A stretch of DNA of 64,000 bases from Amoebidium appalachense (taxonomy: Eukaryota; Ichthyosporea): contig CAVNZM010000003.1 of the NCBI GenBank assembly GCA_963693365.1, positions 11,470,001 to 11,534,000 of the forward strand, given 5' to 3'. The translations under genes and the position numbers were made by a program. Below, piece after piece: positions 1 to 36,327 of the stretch. The notes beneath the pieces were generated by a model. The model did no database searches. It saw only the letters and a program-made list of their open reading frames with translations, and was not told the origin of the DNA. Every line of letters begins with the position of its first letter. Position 1 is the stretch's first letter.

Positions 1-21966
<21,966 letters not shown>

Positions 21967-22419
21967 AGGTTTATGTTGGGGACGGAACGAAAGTGTGACG
22001 GGCAGGGGGGAGGGGGGGCACGGGGTGGGGAAGAAGGGGACGACGCAAGCGTGTGTGTGTGTGTGTGTATTGCGCATCTAGTGTGTGTAGAATTTGGGAG
22101 CGGGAAAGATATATGCTCAGACGCATCTTCTAGGAGACTCCGGAGAAGGAAAGGGGGGTTGGGGGGGAGAGGGGGGGGGGGGGGGGGGAGAAGGTTCCAG
22201 GGGAAGCACGTACAAAATGACCTTATGTTTCAATAAGTATTGACAAGTGCACGTACATGATAAGGTTGCAAAGGCTAATGCTTCTGTGGTTATCTACACA
22301 GAGCATCACAGACGTGGCCATGCAGGCACACCTACAATCAAGGCAATCCCATAGGTGACCCGATTAGGTGTAATGAGATTGAAGCGTGGGGTTTTGATTG
22401 TGTGTGCCCTTTTGTAAGT

Positions 22420-22634
22420 GTATAAAGTAGGAGAATGTATGATATGATATGTTTGGTTGTTTTGTTGTGGACGTTAGGGGGCTGTTTGGACGTTGTATGA
22501 AGTAGGAGAATGTATGATATGTTTGGTTGTTTTGTTGTAAACGTTAGGGGGCTGTTTGGACGTTGTATAAAGTAGGAGAATGTATGATATTTTTAGTTGT
22601 TTTGTTGTGGACGTTAGGGGGCTGTTTGGACGTA
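22420..22634 (+). repeat. Minisatellite, three units of about 70-74 bp
   Basis: Unit begins TAAAGTAGGAGAATGTATGA and ends with GTTAGGGGGCTGTTTGGACG. Three copies differ by a few bases and a 4-bp insertion. The region 21967-24130 otherwise holds GT and poly-G tracts and AT-rich sequence with no gene. Confidence 0.85.
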
Positions 22635-23505
22635 AGTGTGGTCACTATGATGTATGGCATTTGAGAAAAAATATATAAATGCTTACGTAGGTCGAAATAT
22701 CATTTTCTTGCCGGAGCAGCTTTGTCGTTTTTATAAGTTGTTTATAAGCCTCCTAGGTAGGTAGTGTTTTAATCAGCGAATGTCATTTCTTAGGAGGGTT
22801 GGGCATATTGTGGAAAGAACATCCAGTGATATAACCTCACAAAAAACACTGTGCGCACATGCAAGATGAACGTATATATTTATCCCGGCCTCTGATCTCG
22901 ACTCATGATGGCATATATCCAAATATATATTTATTGTAATAGATGGAGTTTACGGCTAGGTCGAGGTGTTGCTGTTCATGCAAGAGCAACCCAGGCACCA
23001 GTAACTGCCTATCTGGAGGGGGGAGAGGGGGGGGGGGAGGATTGTGGGGGGGGGGTTCAGGTTACGGTAACAGTTCCATTCGTAGAGTTCCACTATGTAC
23101 ATACTCGGCTCAATGAAAAGAAATGTGTGGACCGGTGGCCACTCAAGAGTATGTAGGTGTGGTGACCGTGGTGTGTGTATGCAAATATACCGTGGCATAT
23201 AAAATAAAGGTGTTTATAAATGGTTGTCCGTCTTCGGAAAGTCATTATATGCTCTGATTCAAGGATATCCCCCCCCCCCCCCCCCCCCCCCCCCCCCACT
23301 CTCGCCCTCAAACCCACCCTCCGAAGTGCTACCTTTAGCCCTGTCCTGTGTATTTATTTGTACATGCCCATGTGTTTGTGCCTGTGCGCCTGCACGTACG
23401 TACGTGTGCACTTGGATGCCAAGGTGCGCCTGCCAGGTTGTGTTTGTAGCAGCGCTGCCAAGCACACCAAAACCGGGGTGGTGTGGCATTTTGTGTGTGT
23501 GTGTG

Positions 23506-23555
<50 letters not shown>

Positions 23556-24333
23556 GAGATGCAGTAGATGTCGCTATGGGAGGATGTACCCGGCCGTGCG
23601 CATGTGTCACGTGCCATATTGCTTATACTCCCATGGAAGCATTTACACATGTTCTGTACCACTAGAATAGAAAACAAAAAAAAAAAAATAGGAATTATCG
23701 CAATCTCAAAAACAAATCCACTAACCAATTAACTGCGCGCTGGATCTGAATGATTAGCCATATAGGTATAGATATTTTGGCTGGAAGTTCTGGTGCGCGG
23801 AATTTTTTTTAAAGTTCTCATAAAACTCTAAAAATATACAGGCTTATGTGTGACAATGTGTGTGTGTGCGAACATGGACAATCCTCGGTTTTTCGCTCAC
23901 TGTTTATGACGACGTGCATGCACTCTTGTTGGCAATGATATCGATCATTGTAAAAATCTGGTTTGCCAGAAAACAATGCACAAAATCTGATACACTCTAA
24001 CGTAAAGAATCGGTCTGCACGTGGTTTTTATTAAATTTGGCTTTAAGTGTGACATGATTGCCAAAATGGAACATTCATCTGCACTCAAACTGAAACTCAC
24101 ACTGAAATGAACGGGGGAAATAGTTTTGCACTTTATTTACACTGCATCATGTCGGACTTTGGATAACAGCAGTAGCAAGCCACCGGAAACACCATTCGTA
24201 CACTAAGATACACCTACACTTTACATTCGGGTCCTTCATTCATTCTCACACCTGCTAAAACTGAAACACCACTACATGCCATTCTCTTGTAATGAACTAG
24301 TTAGTTCTAGAGAATCACGCCGTTTCTATCTAT

Positions 24334-25230
24334 CTAGGCAGTAGGGAAAGCAGGGCTAGGAAGAGAACCCATTTCAGCGCACACATCTGGGCAGTTCAAG
24401 CCCACACATCCAAACACTTCCTCCGTCACACGCCCCTTCCCGCATGCAGTCTTATAGACAACACTGAAATGGCGCCGGCAGCCCACGGTGGCGGCATCAA
24501 TAGGCACCTCGATGGAGGTGCCGTCCCATTGGTTCCGTGTCACGCACTGCTCCACCACACCCTCCTTTCCGTCCTCTGTGTATGAGGTAAGGCACATGGT
24601 AACCTTAAAGTCGGACCCGGACTCCACGTTATCTGGTAGGCTGGCCCATGAGAACGTGATTGGGAAGAAGGCCATATCTAGACGCTCATCATAGTCGCTA
24701 CTGTCAATAGTCCACACGTCACCAGGTGCGCGGCATTCGCTGCCGAGGGGTGCAAGCTCCCAATTCTGCGCTTTTTCCTTCTTGCTGCAGTCTGCAAAAG
24801 TGAGCTCGGAACCGGCAACCACGCACTTGGGCTGACTCTTGAGACGTAGCTGGCCGTTGGGGAAGGGAACAGTGAACTTCTTTACTTCGTCGCCCCACGA
24901 GTCGTAAGTGCAGTCGATGAGGTAGGGCTTAGAGCTACCAATACCGTCAAACGTGTCCATAACGAGACACCACCCGTCCTTCGTTTTCAGGTATTCGCCG
25001 TTGACTACGTACACCTGCAAGACAATGTCGCTTTCACAGTCGCCAAGCACGGGCCATGCGGTGCCTTCGCTGACGAAACATTTTGACGTGGATTTGGACT
25101 TGAGTAGCCACGGGCCCGATTTGTTGTTCTCGGAACAAGGGGGTGGGGTTGTTGTTGTGGTTGTTGCCGGTAGGGCTGTGGTGGTGGTGAAGAGTGCCGC
25201 GAGAGAAGCAATGAATATGGCGGTAAACAT
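24334..25230 (-). CDS. Secreted ricin-B-type beta-trefoil protein with Cys-rich C-terminal domain
   Basis: 298 aa from the ATG at 25230. An in-frame upstream extension to 25362 is rejected because the signal peptide begins exactly at this Met (MFTAIFIASLAALF). A Thr/Pro linker is followed by three repeats typical of a beta-trefoil: KCFV...LGDC, WCLV...LIDC and KCVV...FADC ending in QNWEL, the QxW signature of the last strand. The fold is mostly used for binding sugars. The remaining part (about residues 170-298) has seven or more cysteines and no recognisable domain. It contains no catalytic module, so binding rather than enzymatic activity is inferred. A TATATAAA box lies 176 bp upstream and AATAAA signals lie about 200 bp downstream (24132-24137). 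Single exon, extracellular. Confidence 0.75.
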   Translation of the reverse strand: MFTAIFIASLAALFTTTTALPATTTTTTPPPCSENNKSGPWLLKSKSTSKCFVSEGTAWPVLGDCESDIVLQVYVVNGEYLKTKDGWCLVMDTFDGIGSSKPYLIDCTYDSWGDEVKKFTVPFPNGQLRLKSQPKCVVAGSELTFADCSKKEKAQNWELAPLGSECRAPGDVWTIDSSDYDERLDMAFFPITFSWASLPDNVESGSDFKVTMCLTSYTEDGKEGVVEQCVTRNQWDGTSIEVPIDAATVGCRRHFSVVYKTACGKGRVTEEVFGCVGLNCPDVCAEMGSLPSPAFPTA

Positions 25231-25405
25231 TTTGAAGATATCTTGGATTGTGATTTGTTGTGCGTTGAATGGTTGTTTGGTTTGGCGTAGACAGAGTGTT
25301 TGTGTTGGCATGAAATGTCGGTTATACGATGGTTGTCGTTTTTGTACAACATGAGGGTACACAAACTTGCAAACAAGTCTGGCGGACCCTCCTCCGGTCT
25401 AGAGT

Positions 25406-25413
25406 TTTATATA
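25406..25413 (-). promoter_or_regulatory. TATA box of the beta-trefoil gene
   Basis: TATATAAA on the minus strand, 176 bp upstream of the ATG, with a CCAAT motif immediately upstream (25419-25423). The same arrangement precedes the other secreted-protein genes in the window. Confidence 0.6.
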
Positions 25414-26189
25414 CCAGCATTGGAATGTGGTTTTTGCGCGCTTACCATAAACGGTTACGTATTAAGCAAGCGTTGCGCAGCACACACAGGTTGTTTACGC
25501 GGGGAAGTAACAGATATACCATGATTCGAGAAGCTTATCATCGGTTTATCATATCCGTTTTCTATTTGCTGAAGATCATGTAGGTATGCGGGTGAAAATT
25601 TGTTTAACCAATGAACGTCCAGCATTTGCGGCCGTTGAGCGGGAAGACACCAGAACTGTTCTTGGCCAAGTTGGTTCTGCTACCCACCCACACACACAAG
25701 TACGTACATCGCAGCTCGTCGAAGGTATTTTTTCTTAAAAACAACGCTACAATGAAGAGAGAGAGAGAAATGTGTAAAAAGCCCTTATATGCTTTCCATT
25801 TTTTGGTATCCTAGAGACAAGATTCGTATTTCAATGGCTCACTACAGTAATAGTGCATGCGCGTGTCGTCAGCGGGCAACTTTTAGTCGATCCTCCGCCG
25901 ACTCCAGGCACCAGGCTGCTGCAGGTTCCAGGCATGCAGCTGCTAGGCCTCCTCCGAGTTCAGGTCACGCCATGGTCCGGGGAGCTCACGTGACATGACA
26001 AAGTTGAACGTCACCGCACGCACTGTACCGGTGCGTGGGCCTGCCACGACCAAACTGCCAAACGACCGCCGGCCGTCTCCTCGAAAAACATAATTGTTTT
26101 CTGTTTTTCAAACATTTTAGATCTATGCCAGAATATTTATGTGGTATCGATACCCCTTATTCGCAAGATCTTCGAAGCGACACGCGTAC

Positions 26190-28153
<1,964 letters not shown>

Positions 28154-28156
28154 GTC

Positions 28157-28201
<45 letters not shown>

Positions 28202-28663
28202 ATGTGCGCACGCGCGCGCGTGCTTGTTCGTTTGTTTCACCGTGTGTGTACGTGGCATGCGTGTGTTTTTGTGTGCGCAGTTGCTTGTCTTTGTGTGCAT
28301 ATTCTTTATGCTGCATGTGCACGTGTATGCTTCTTTTCTTTTTTAAGGTATTTCAGGTCAAATCACATCGGGCCCCAGCGTTCTTATCACCGTGACCTTT
28401 TTCACATCTTTTGTGAGTCAATATCGCGAACCATATGGGACTATGTCATAATTTTAGGTACATGATTTGTCTGCCTTTTTTTTGGCTGCTACATCTTCCC
28501 CCTCACCGGTTTGTTTTGAAAGGTACATCGGGCCAAACAAAAACTTTTCGGACCTTTTGTACCAACTGAACTCGTCGCACGGACATGATGCTAGAACGAC
28601 ATGCTCAGCCCATAACACTATACCGGCACCATCAGACAAAAAATTTCCCCTTACCCCGAGGGA

Positions 28664-28698
<35 letters not shown>

Positions 28699-29107
28699 CC
28701 TAAGTATGCAACAGACCCCTGCTGGGCATCCAACAGGATACGAGGTTTTGTGTGTGGTGTGTGTTTCAGTGGTGGTTGATCAACCAAGAGTAGTAGCTCC
28801 CTTTTTTTTTATTAGCATACAGTCAGATCGAATATATTGAACTCAAAATTATGTTGCTGTTGCAGCAACTGCACTGACTAGAGCCTGTTCTTTTCTTTTT
28901 TTTTTTTCTTCTATAGGAGTGTGTTTTGAGCAAGTACTGACTAGAGCTCGTAGCGAGCGCAAGCGGAGAGCTCAATGAAGCGGTTACAGGCCCATCTAGC
29001 ACCCTTCTTCTCGTCTAAGCATGTAGGCTACTCTCATTAAAGTGTATCCTATCATTGATCACACACGGTTTGATTTGTGCACATAAGATAATGCCCTTGA
29101 GATCCAT

Positions 29108-29113
29108 TTTATT
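29108..29113 (-). terminator. Poly(A) signal AATAAA of the acylase-family gene
   Basis: AATAAA on the minus strand about 35 bp after the stop codon. No other candidate is closer. Confidence 0.5.
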
Positions 29114-29144
29114 CTCATACCCAATACATTTTATAGCCTATCTT

Positions 29145-30476
29145 CTAATAATCATCGTCACCCTCAGTTTTTTCCAACAGCACAGAACTCAAATCCTCAT
29201 ACTTGGGCCCAACCGGTTGCGCCAGAGGAAACAACCTTCTCCCCACCGCCCTCCGGGACCCGTCGTCCTCCCCAAGCCTCAACTTGTTCAGGTCCACCAT
29301 GCGCATGTTTCTGATTGCAGGGGTGTTGAAGTAATACCTCCCTCTGACGTGGTCTCTAATGGATGTATGTGACGTAGTCCAGTCTTGCTGGCCCACGGCG
29401 TCATTTTCCAAGAGACCCTTTGCCACCGACACACGACCAATCATTACGGTCGCTGCGCTCACGTGGTCGTCACCCAAATCATCAGGGCTAGTAGTGGTGT
29501 TACTGAGATGCACAAACGACAAATCCTCGTTTTTTTTGCCGAGAACCCACTGCCCGTCGTTGCGCACGGCCAGCTCCTGAAGCATGGCAACGTGTGCAAG
29601 GCGGTTGCTTGGCGTGAAGCCCCCTGCTGTACGAAGGACCTCTGAGATGGTTAAGTTGGGTACAGACGCAATGTCTTCATACTCGGTGCCATTTAGGCGG
29701 CCCGTCAGGTTGGCGCGCATTTCTTCCCACAGGGGCTGGTTGGTCATCACCTTGAGGTCGTTGTTGTCGTACATGCACACACGCGCACCTGCCTGCTTGG
29801 CGTATTTGTGCATGGCGTCGGTGGAGTTGAAACAAACGGGTGCCGAAGAGGAGAAGTTCTGGCCAATGTACTCAACCACCAGAGACTTCCCTGCGCGGTC
29901 ATGAAACTGGAGGTGGCTGCCGTACGACCCGCCCATCACTTCCAACTCTGCCATCTCTCCGTCGACTATTTGGTGAGCCTGGATTTTGCTTTTGACGCAC
30001 GCAATGGTGTCGCACACAGCCAGCATGTATGTAACGAGGCTGTATACTGCAAGGACGGGCCTAGGGTCATCCTTGACATATGATGGGTACACTGTGCCGT
30101 ATTTGCTTTTGAGCTCCAAAACGGCGCCGGAGAGTCCCGCAACATTCATGCCATCGACAGCCGGTCGTGCGTTGTTCATGACGTCGGCGTACACGAACCC
30201 AAAGGCTGCGGTGGTGTTTGTGGTGGTTGTGTTGCATCCTTTCCCACTGAGTAGTTGCACATTCTCCCCCACAGGGACGGTGTGTAGCTTTGGGTTCACG
30301 TCTGGTTTGCCCCAGTCGATGGTTCGCGCCGAAACTGTGTATGAGGTGGTCTCATTGTTGGTGATGGGATAGCGGAGCTGGAAGTCGGTGCAGCCCTGTG
30401 CGGACGGCGCCACAAGCAGAGCAGGTAGGAGCAAATTCAGAAGGCTGGATCCTGAGTATGCGTATTGAGAGGACAT
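29145..30476 (-). CDS. Secreted choloylglycine hydrolase / penicillin V acylase family (Ntn-hydrolase)
   Basis: 443 aa, single exon. A signal peptide ends ...PSAQG and the mature protein would begin with Cys (CTDFQL). In this family the N-terminal Cys is the nucleophile, freed here by signal cleavage. SARTIDW supplies the conserved Arg and Asp behind the nucleophile. GMNVAGLSGAVLEL matches the family's GMNxxGL motif, KSLVVEYIG the GKSxVIEY strand, and VMTNQP the loop carrying the catalytic Asn. FNTPAIRNMRMVDL corresponds to the conserved C-terminal YxxRxxxNxR-type strand. Members hydrolyse linear amide C-N bonds (conjugated bile acids, penicillin V, N-acyl homoserine lactones, N-acyl ethanolamines); the substrate here is not predictable. 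Several N-glycosylation sequons fit an extracellular enzyme. A TATA box lies 190 bp upstream, and AATAAA lies about 35 bp past the stop (29108-29113). Confidence 0.9.
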   Translation of the reverse strand: MSSQYAYSGSSLLNLLLPALLVAPSAQGCTDFQLRYPITNNETTSYTVSARTIDWGKPDVNPKLHTVPVGENVQLLSGKGCNTTTTNTTAAFGFVYADVMNNARPAVDGMNVAGLSGAVLELKSKYGTVYPSYVKDDPRPVLAVYSLVTYMLAVCDTIACVKSKIQAHQIVDGEMAELEVMGGSYGSHLQFHDRAGKSLVVEYIGQNFSSSAPVCFNSTDAMHKYAKQAGARVCMYDNNDLKVMTNQPLWEEMRANLTGRLNGTEYEDIASVPNLTISEVLRTAGGFTPSNRLAHVAMLQELAVRNDGQWVLGKKNEDLSFVHLSNTTTSPDDLGDDHVSAATVMIGRVSVAKGLLENDAVGQQDWTTSHTSIRDHVRGRYYFNTPAIRNMRMVDLNKLRLGEDDGSRRAVGRRLFPLAQPVGPKYEDLSSVLLEKTEGDDDY

Positions 30477-30665
30477 GATTGATAATATATTTATAGTTAT
30501 CGGATAGCACTTGCGTATACTTACTGTTTGCGAGGTACTGAGATGATTAGGGAAGTAAAATTAGAGGGTGGTAAGTCAAGCCGTACCGGCGCCACTTCAT
30601 GAGTTCGTTTGTTTGCACGCACCTGAGTCGGAATTGTGATCATTGCTCCAGGGTACGCAGCCTGG

Positions 30666-30673
30666 TTTATATA
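30666..30673 (-). promoter_or_regulatory. TATA box of the acylase-family gene
   Basis: TATATAAA on the minus strand, 190 bp upstream of the ATG at 30476. Its spacing resembles that of the neighbouring secreted-protein genes. Confidence 0.6.
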
Positions 30674-31336
30674 CCCTGCGTGACAGCCAGAAAGCAAATG
30701 ATTGGATGCTGTCATTTTGCAAATTGCCTAAGAATGCCTTGTTACTTGTTCTGTGTGACCTCACTGGGAAATTTTGGGGGCCCAGGGGCGATGGGGAACT
30801 TTCGGCTGCCGCAGCCACTTCCCCCCCCCCCCCCATCTCACCCCCACCTCCCCGCGTCTTCTCCACAGTCCACCCTTTACCCATCCCACTCTTTCCTCCT
30901 CAACCTCTTCTCCTGGTGTAATAATGCAATTCATTTTACCAGTCTTTGGTCCCTGTACCAGACCGAAGTTTTATCAGCAAGCTGTGAAATTCCAAATGCA
31001 GGAAAGCAAACAAGGGGTTTACACACTTTTCAAACAAGTGAGCCAATCCAAAGGAAGCTCTGTCGGGGCTCGATATTGTGTATATTGAAATACACACCAA
31101 TAGAGGTGAGAGCTCACAGCCTATATGGTACGGCACTGGGCAAGCTCCGAAAACAAAAAGACTCTTGGAGGCAGAAAAAAGTTGTTTTGTGCTTTTAGAT
31201 GGATGAATTTGTGCCAGATATCTTTTTTTTACCGCCAGCTGGCTGGGAGGCTGCCAGTTCGGGCGGCGGGAAACTTTTATCAGATTGGCATGCAAGAAAC
31301 CCCATGGCCCACATTCCACAGATGGCGGAAAGCAAG

Positions 31337-31344
31337 TATATAAA
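31337..31344 (+). promoter_or_regulatory. TATA box of secreted protein member 1
   Basis: TATATAAA preceded by a conserved block (CACATTCCACAGATGGCGG, then AAAGCAAG). The block recurs at the same place before members 2 and 3. Confidence 0.65.
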
Positions 31345-31632
31345 GTCCGGATATCTGACGAATTTCTCCACCGAATTCCTTCAGCCACTCAACACTCCAC
31401 CCAACACCTGAATCAGCTTCTACCCTCAATATTCTCAGACCAGCACACGGTAAAGCAGGTGCAACCCCGTTACCGTCTGAACCGCGGCAATACTGAAAAA
31501 CCTTTCAAAGCTCAAAAAAATCATTTCGTCTGCTAATACGGCACTTGTGCACGTGTTCCTTCAGCTGACTCTGCTATATTAGCGGTTGTTTACCACACCT
31601 CCATATTCATCACGTGCCGTGTAACTGGCAAC

Positions 31633-32256
31633 ATGTCCTCAAACAGCAAAATCGCCTGTACCCTTGCCCTCCTTGCCACCAGCGCGGCTCTGGTGTGTGG
31701 CATGGGCCACGCCATCTCGCAGTGCACCATCACGCAGGGCTACACGCTGCAGTCAATCGAGGTTTCAGTACACAACCCTGTTACCAGCACCTCAGAAACA
31801 CTCAAAGTCACGCCCAAAACAGGCAGTTATGTTGCCTACGCCACCATTAATGCACCGTACGGACACGACGTTACAGTCAAGTACGTTTACGACCAATCCA
31901 CTCTGCCTACACCACACAACGGCACAAACCCTGCCTACTCGGATACAGTCACATGGGTGGGCTTCATGCACAAGAACTACAACACGGGGGAGTGTGTGGA
32001 TGCCTCTTCTCTCTCGCAGTACCTTCCAAGCGGGGGCCTGACATATGCGGACGAGCAACGCGAGTCTCCATACACAGAGGGCATGTACGCTGCACACGAT
32101 GCCAGCCTGAATACGGCCGGGTTCAAGCTAGCCTTTAATTGGTTCAACAGCACACTCTACCCCGGCACATGTGGTCCGAGTAGCACGCACGGCACTACAC
32201 CCCTGACACAGTGCATCGTGCCGGACGTGCTTCTGCAGCTGGGCGTCAGCCAGTAG
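31633..32256 (+). CDS. Small secreted protein, family member 1 (207 aa)
   Basis: Single exon. A signal peptide (about residues 1-24, ending near LVCGMG) precedes a mature protein of about 183 aa with conserved Cys at CTITQGY, GECVDASS, GTCGPSS and QCIVPD, and sequons NGT and NST. The first 70 mature residues (CTITQGYTLQSIEVSVHNP) look like beta-strands. I do not recognise the family. The same protein is encoded at 36328-36945 (-) and 38107-38730 (+), with a 3' remnant at 42820-42907 (-). About ten residues differ from member 3. A TATATAAA box lies 296 bp upstream, and ATTAAA follows the stop by about 40 bp. The 5' leader may contain a small intron, since possible donor and acceptor sites are shared by the copies, but this is not certain. 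Confidence 0.8.
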   Translation: MSSNSKIACTLALLATSAALVCGMGHAISQCTITQGYTLQSIEVSVHNPVTSTSETLKVTPKTGSYVAYATINAPYGHDVTVKYVYDQSTLPTPHNGTNPAYSDTVTWVGFMHKNYNTGECVDASSLSQYLPSGGLTYADEQRESPYTEGMYAAHDASLNTAGFKLAFNWFNSTLYPGTCGPSSTHGTTPLTQCIVPDVLLQLGVSQ

Positions 32257-32749
32257 CTGCCACTGCTTTTGTTCTTCTTTTCGTTTGCAATGCACATTAA
32301 AGTTGTAGTGGTATAGTAGAGCAAATTTGAACGAGCCTCTGTGAGATGAAACGGAATGATACAAAATATTAAAACTGGTACCGTCGGTAGAAAACACTCT
32401 CAAATTGTTTGTCGACTCCACTCAGTGGAATAAATCCATAGAGAGACCAAATGCCCTTGAGCCATTAAGGGCTATCTGCTGCCCCCCCCCCCCCCCCCCC
32501 CCCCCCCTTTCCCCCTCCCCTCCCCTCTCGAGCCCGCCCTCTCCCACTCCTTTCCCCCTCGCCAACCCCCCCCCCCCCCCCAATGGCGTCTAATGCATAT
32601 TTCTCCCTTCTCAATTAAACGTGAGACTGAATAAAAGTTATTCAGTTGTACCTCTCTCATGGACATCCCCACCTGGCCTCAGAGTTAGTGCGCCCTAAAG
32701 ATTTGCCCCCCCCCCACACACCCCTCCCCCCACACACCCCCGCAATCAC

Positions 32750-32926
32750 GGTCCACACACACACACAAACACACACACAAGCACACACACGCACATGCAC
32801 GCACATGCACACGCAGACAACCACGCACACACGCGTACGCCCGCACAAACACCCACACACGCGCACGCGCGCACACGCGCGCGCACACACACACACACAT
32901 GCACACACGCGTGCGTGCACACACAC

Positions 32927-32964
<38 letters not shown>

Positions 32965-32966
32965 TG

Positions 32967-32998
<32 letters not shown>

Positions 32999-33045
32999 AC
33001 ACACGCACGCACGCACACACACACACACTTACGCACACACGCACG

Positions 33046-33076
<31 letters not shown>

Positions 33077-33110
33077 ACACACACACGTGCGCGCTTATGT
33101 ACACACACTC
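32750..33110. repeat. CA-rich block (duplicated at 39240-39670)
   Basis: CA repeats with CG-rich interruptions, present in both copies of the segmental duplication with different lengths. Confidence 0.9.
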
Positions 33111-33994
33111 TGCACACAATATTTGCCCCGCTCCACCCAATCAACACCGTCGCACAAACTAGCACCAAATTTTTGTCTCCTCCAGATAACACCACCACCT
33201 AGTCCGATTGTCCTATATAAACTCGATGAATGTATTTACGACCCATTCAAAAGTTTCCCCATCTTTTTTATTTCACACACACACGAGCACATGGTTCAGT
33301 TATGGAACGATTTCAAGAAAACTCCAGCCCCAGAGCAACAATATACGTATATCACAGGCATACTACTAAGTCAATGAGACACATGGACTACTCTGTCTAC
33401 ACGCATGCACGAGCGTACATTAACACTGACACACAAAACAACCAAAACCCAGCTCAATGACCTGCACACCACCAGTATGGGAAAACTGTGATCATCGGCT
33501 GATTTGCATAATGCATGCAACACATGCACACAAAACACACGCTCTCACCGTGGCGCATACACACGTAGGTACGCCATGTGGAGTTCATGTGCACATTGCA
33601 CACACGGCACAAAACCTCCCCTCCAAGCCTCTCTCACCCCTCCCAACCTTCCTCCCCCTCTCCCCCCTTCCCCTCTCCCCCTCTCCCCTCCCGTCCACTC
33701 CTCCCTGCATTCAACCTTTCCCCCCTTCCCTGTGGCAGTGCACGCACACACATACATGTGCTCATAGTGCGACCATGAATAAAGTTTCGTGCCATCGTAA
33801 GCACACTTCTTGATTGCACCCCCTCTCTCGGAGACGTTTGTGGGCATAAGGCGAAAAAATTCCGCCCGATCAAACACATTCTGCCAGCACCCACTTATAT
33901 GTGGTGGTGGGCCCCTTAGTAAAGTTTTTAATGATATCGGTAACAAAGATTTTCTCAGTAGCACCATCCTTCAGCCCCCCCTCCCTCCCCCCCC

Positions 33995-34026
<32 letters not shown>

Positions 34027-34439
34027 CCCCCCCCCCCCCCCCCCTCAACCACCATCACCACCACCATCACCATCCCACTCTTTTATTTCTTTTCCGCCCA
34101 TCCTCTCACATTCGTTTTACCCTACCTTCCGTTCCGTTGTGCTTTTACGTGTCTACAAACAATTTCTGCTCTCCCTGCCTCCCCCCTTCCCCTCCCCCCC
34201 CCCCCTCCCCCCCCCAACCTCTTTTTTTCTTTCGGCCACCATCCCCACAACCCCTTTTGAAGCTTTCATTTCCATTTGCCCCGTCTTCCTGCAGTCATGC
34301 AATAACCCCATCTGGGCAGGCTAAAATTCAACGGTTTTTCTGCCATTCAAGGGACCGAGTTCAACCAGCTGCACACACTGAATCTCTTTCCCTAGTAACC
34401 TCACCTGCACACACCCGCACCCGCAGACGGACACCCACA

Positions 34440-34890
<451 letters not shown>

Positions 34891-34984
34891 AGTGTGGTAG
34901 GTATCTTTCTTTCATTCCCTGTTCTATCTCTTTTGTTTTATAGCCTCCATCCCCCACTTCCCCCTCCCCCACCCCCCCCCCCCC

Positions 34985-35015
<31 letters not shown>

Positions 35016-35659
35016 AAAAAAAAAAAAACTTTGGAAAAAGAAAAAAAAAACCTTTAACTTACGAAAGGAACGAAGGAAGGAAGAAAGGAAGGATAAATAG
35101 AGGGAAGAAAGTCAGGAAGGGAAGAAGCACGAAAAGAAAAGACGAGAAAAAGCATGGTGAAAAAGCATGGGGGGGGGGGGCAAACATTGCATTAAGCTTT
35201 GCATACTCCTAAGATGATTTAAATGACACGGCCCGCCCGATGTGTTCACTTTCGATGGTATGAGAGTCTCAAAAACAGAAAATACTGCTCATGAACACTT
35301 GTGGAAATGAAATTAGATTCTGGGATACAATGGGCAACAATCGCAGTGCGGAATGCAGATAGGCCCCGTACGACATATGCTACGTTAGCAAAAGGATCCG
35401 GCATCGATTATAAAGACCGAAATTGGGCCGAAGGTACAAGGGGGGAGGGGGGGGGAGGGGGGTTCCTATGGAAATCAACATTAATTCTGGCACCCACCTT
35501 GAGTTCGGACCTGTTGACATAGGCACCCCCACCAAACAGCAATGAAATCTCGAAACTGTGATACACAAATGTTCTTCTCTTTAGTTTGGAAATTCTTGCG
35601 CACTTTAACAGCGATTATGGCTCCGTGGTCATAACGATGTTTCTTTTTTTTTTTGTTGT

Positions 35660-35700
<41 letters not shown>

Positions 35701-36327
35701 GGGGTCTAAAAAATAATACACATGTTTTTTGCCATGTGAATGCATGGGAGGGAGAGAAGAAGGGAGACAAGGGCGGCAACAGGGGAGAGAGGGGTGAGAA
35801 AAGGTTGGGGGTGGGGGGGAGGGAGAGGGAGGGGAGGGGAAGGGGGGGGGGGGGGGGGGGGGGGAATGAAAGAAAGCAACAATACGTATTGAGGTGTGGG
35901 GCTTGAAAAAAAGATTGTTAAGTAAGTAGGGAGACAAGGGAGAGGTGAGGGGGACCAAATTAAAAAAAAAAAAGCGTTCAAGCATTTTCAAGGAGAGAGA
36001 GGGGAGCTGGGGGGAGGGGGGAAGGGGGGCGGGATGGCTCTCGATAGCTCAGAGTTTAATTCCAATTGGTCAAAGCCATGTATTCACTTTACGACAACAA
36101 TTTAAAAGAGTTTTGTTATGATGGTTTATTTGCCCATCGATATCTGCTCTTTCATGATCATAATAATTCGATTGTGATATGATAACGCCAAGCCCTAAAC
36201 TAACTACTGATGTCGAGCTTCATTCACCCGCCTGTCCAAATCTAGCAACTGTTCTAAACACCTGTGATATGAACACATAATCCAACTATTATTTATGGAC
36301 CAAAAAATAAAACTCTCAGTTGTGCCA

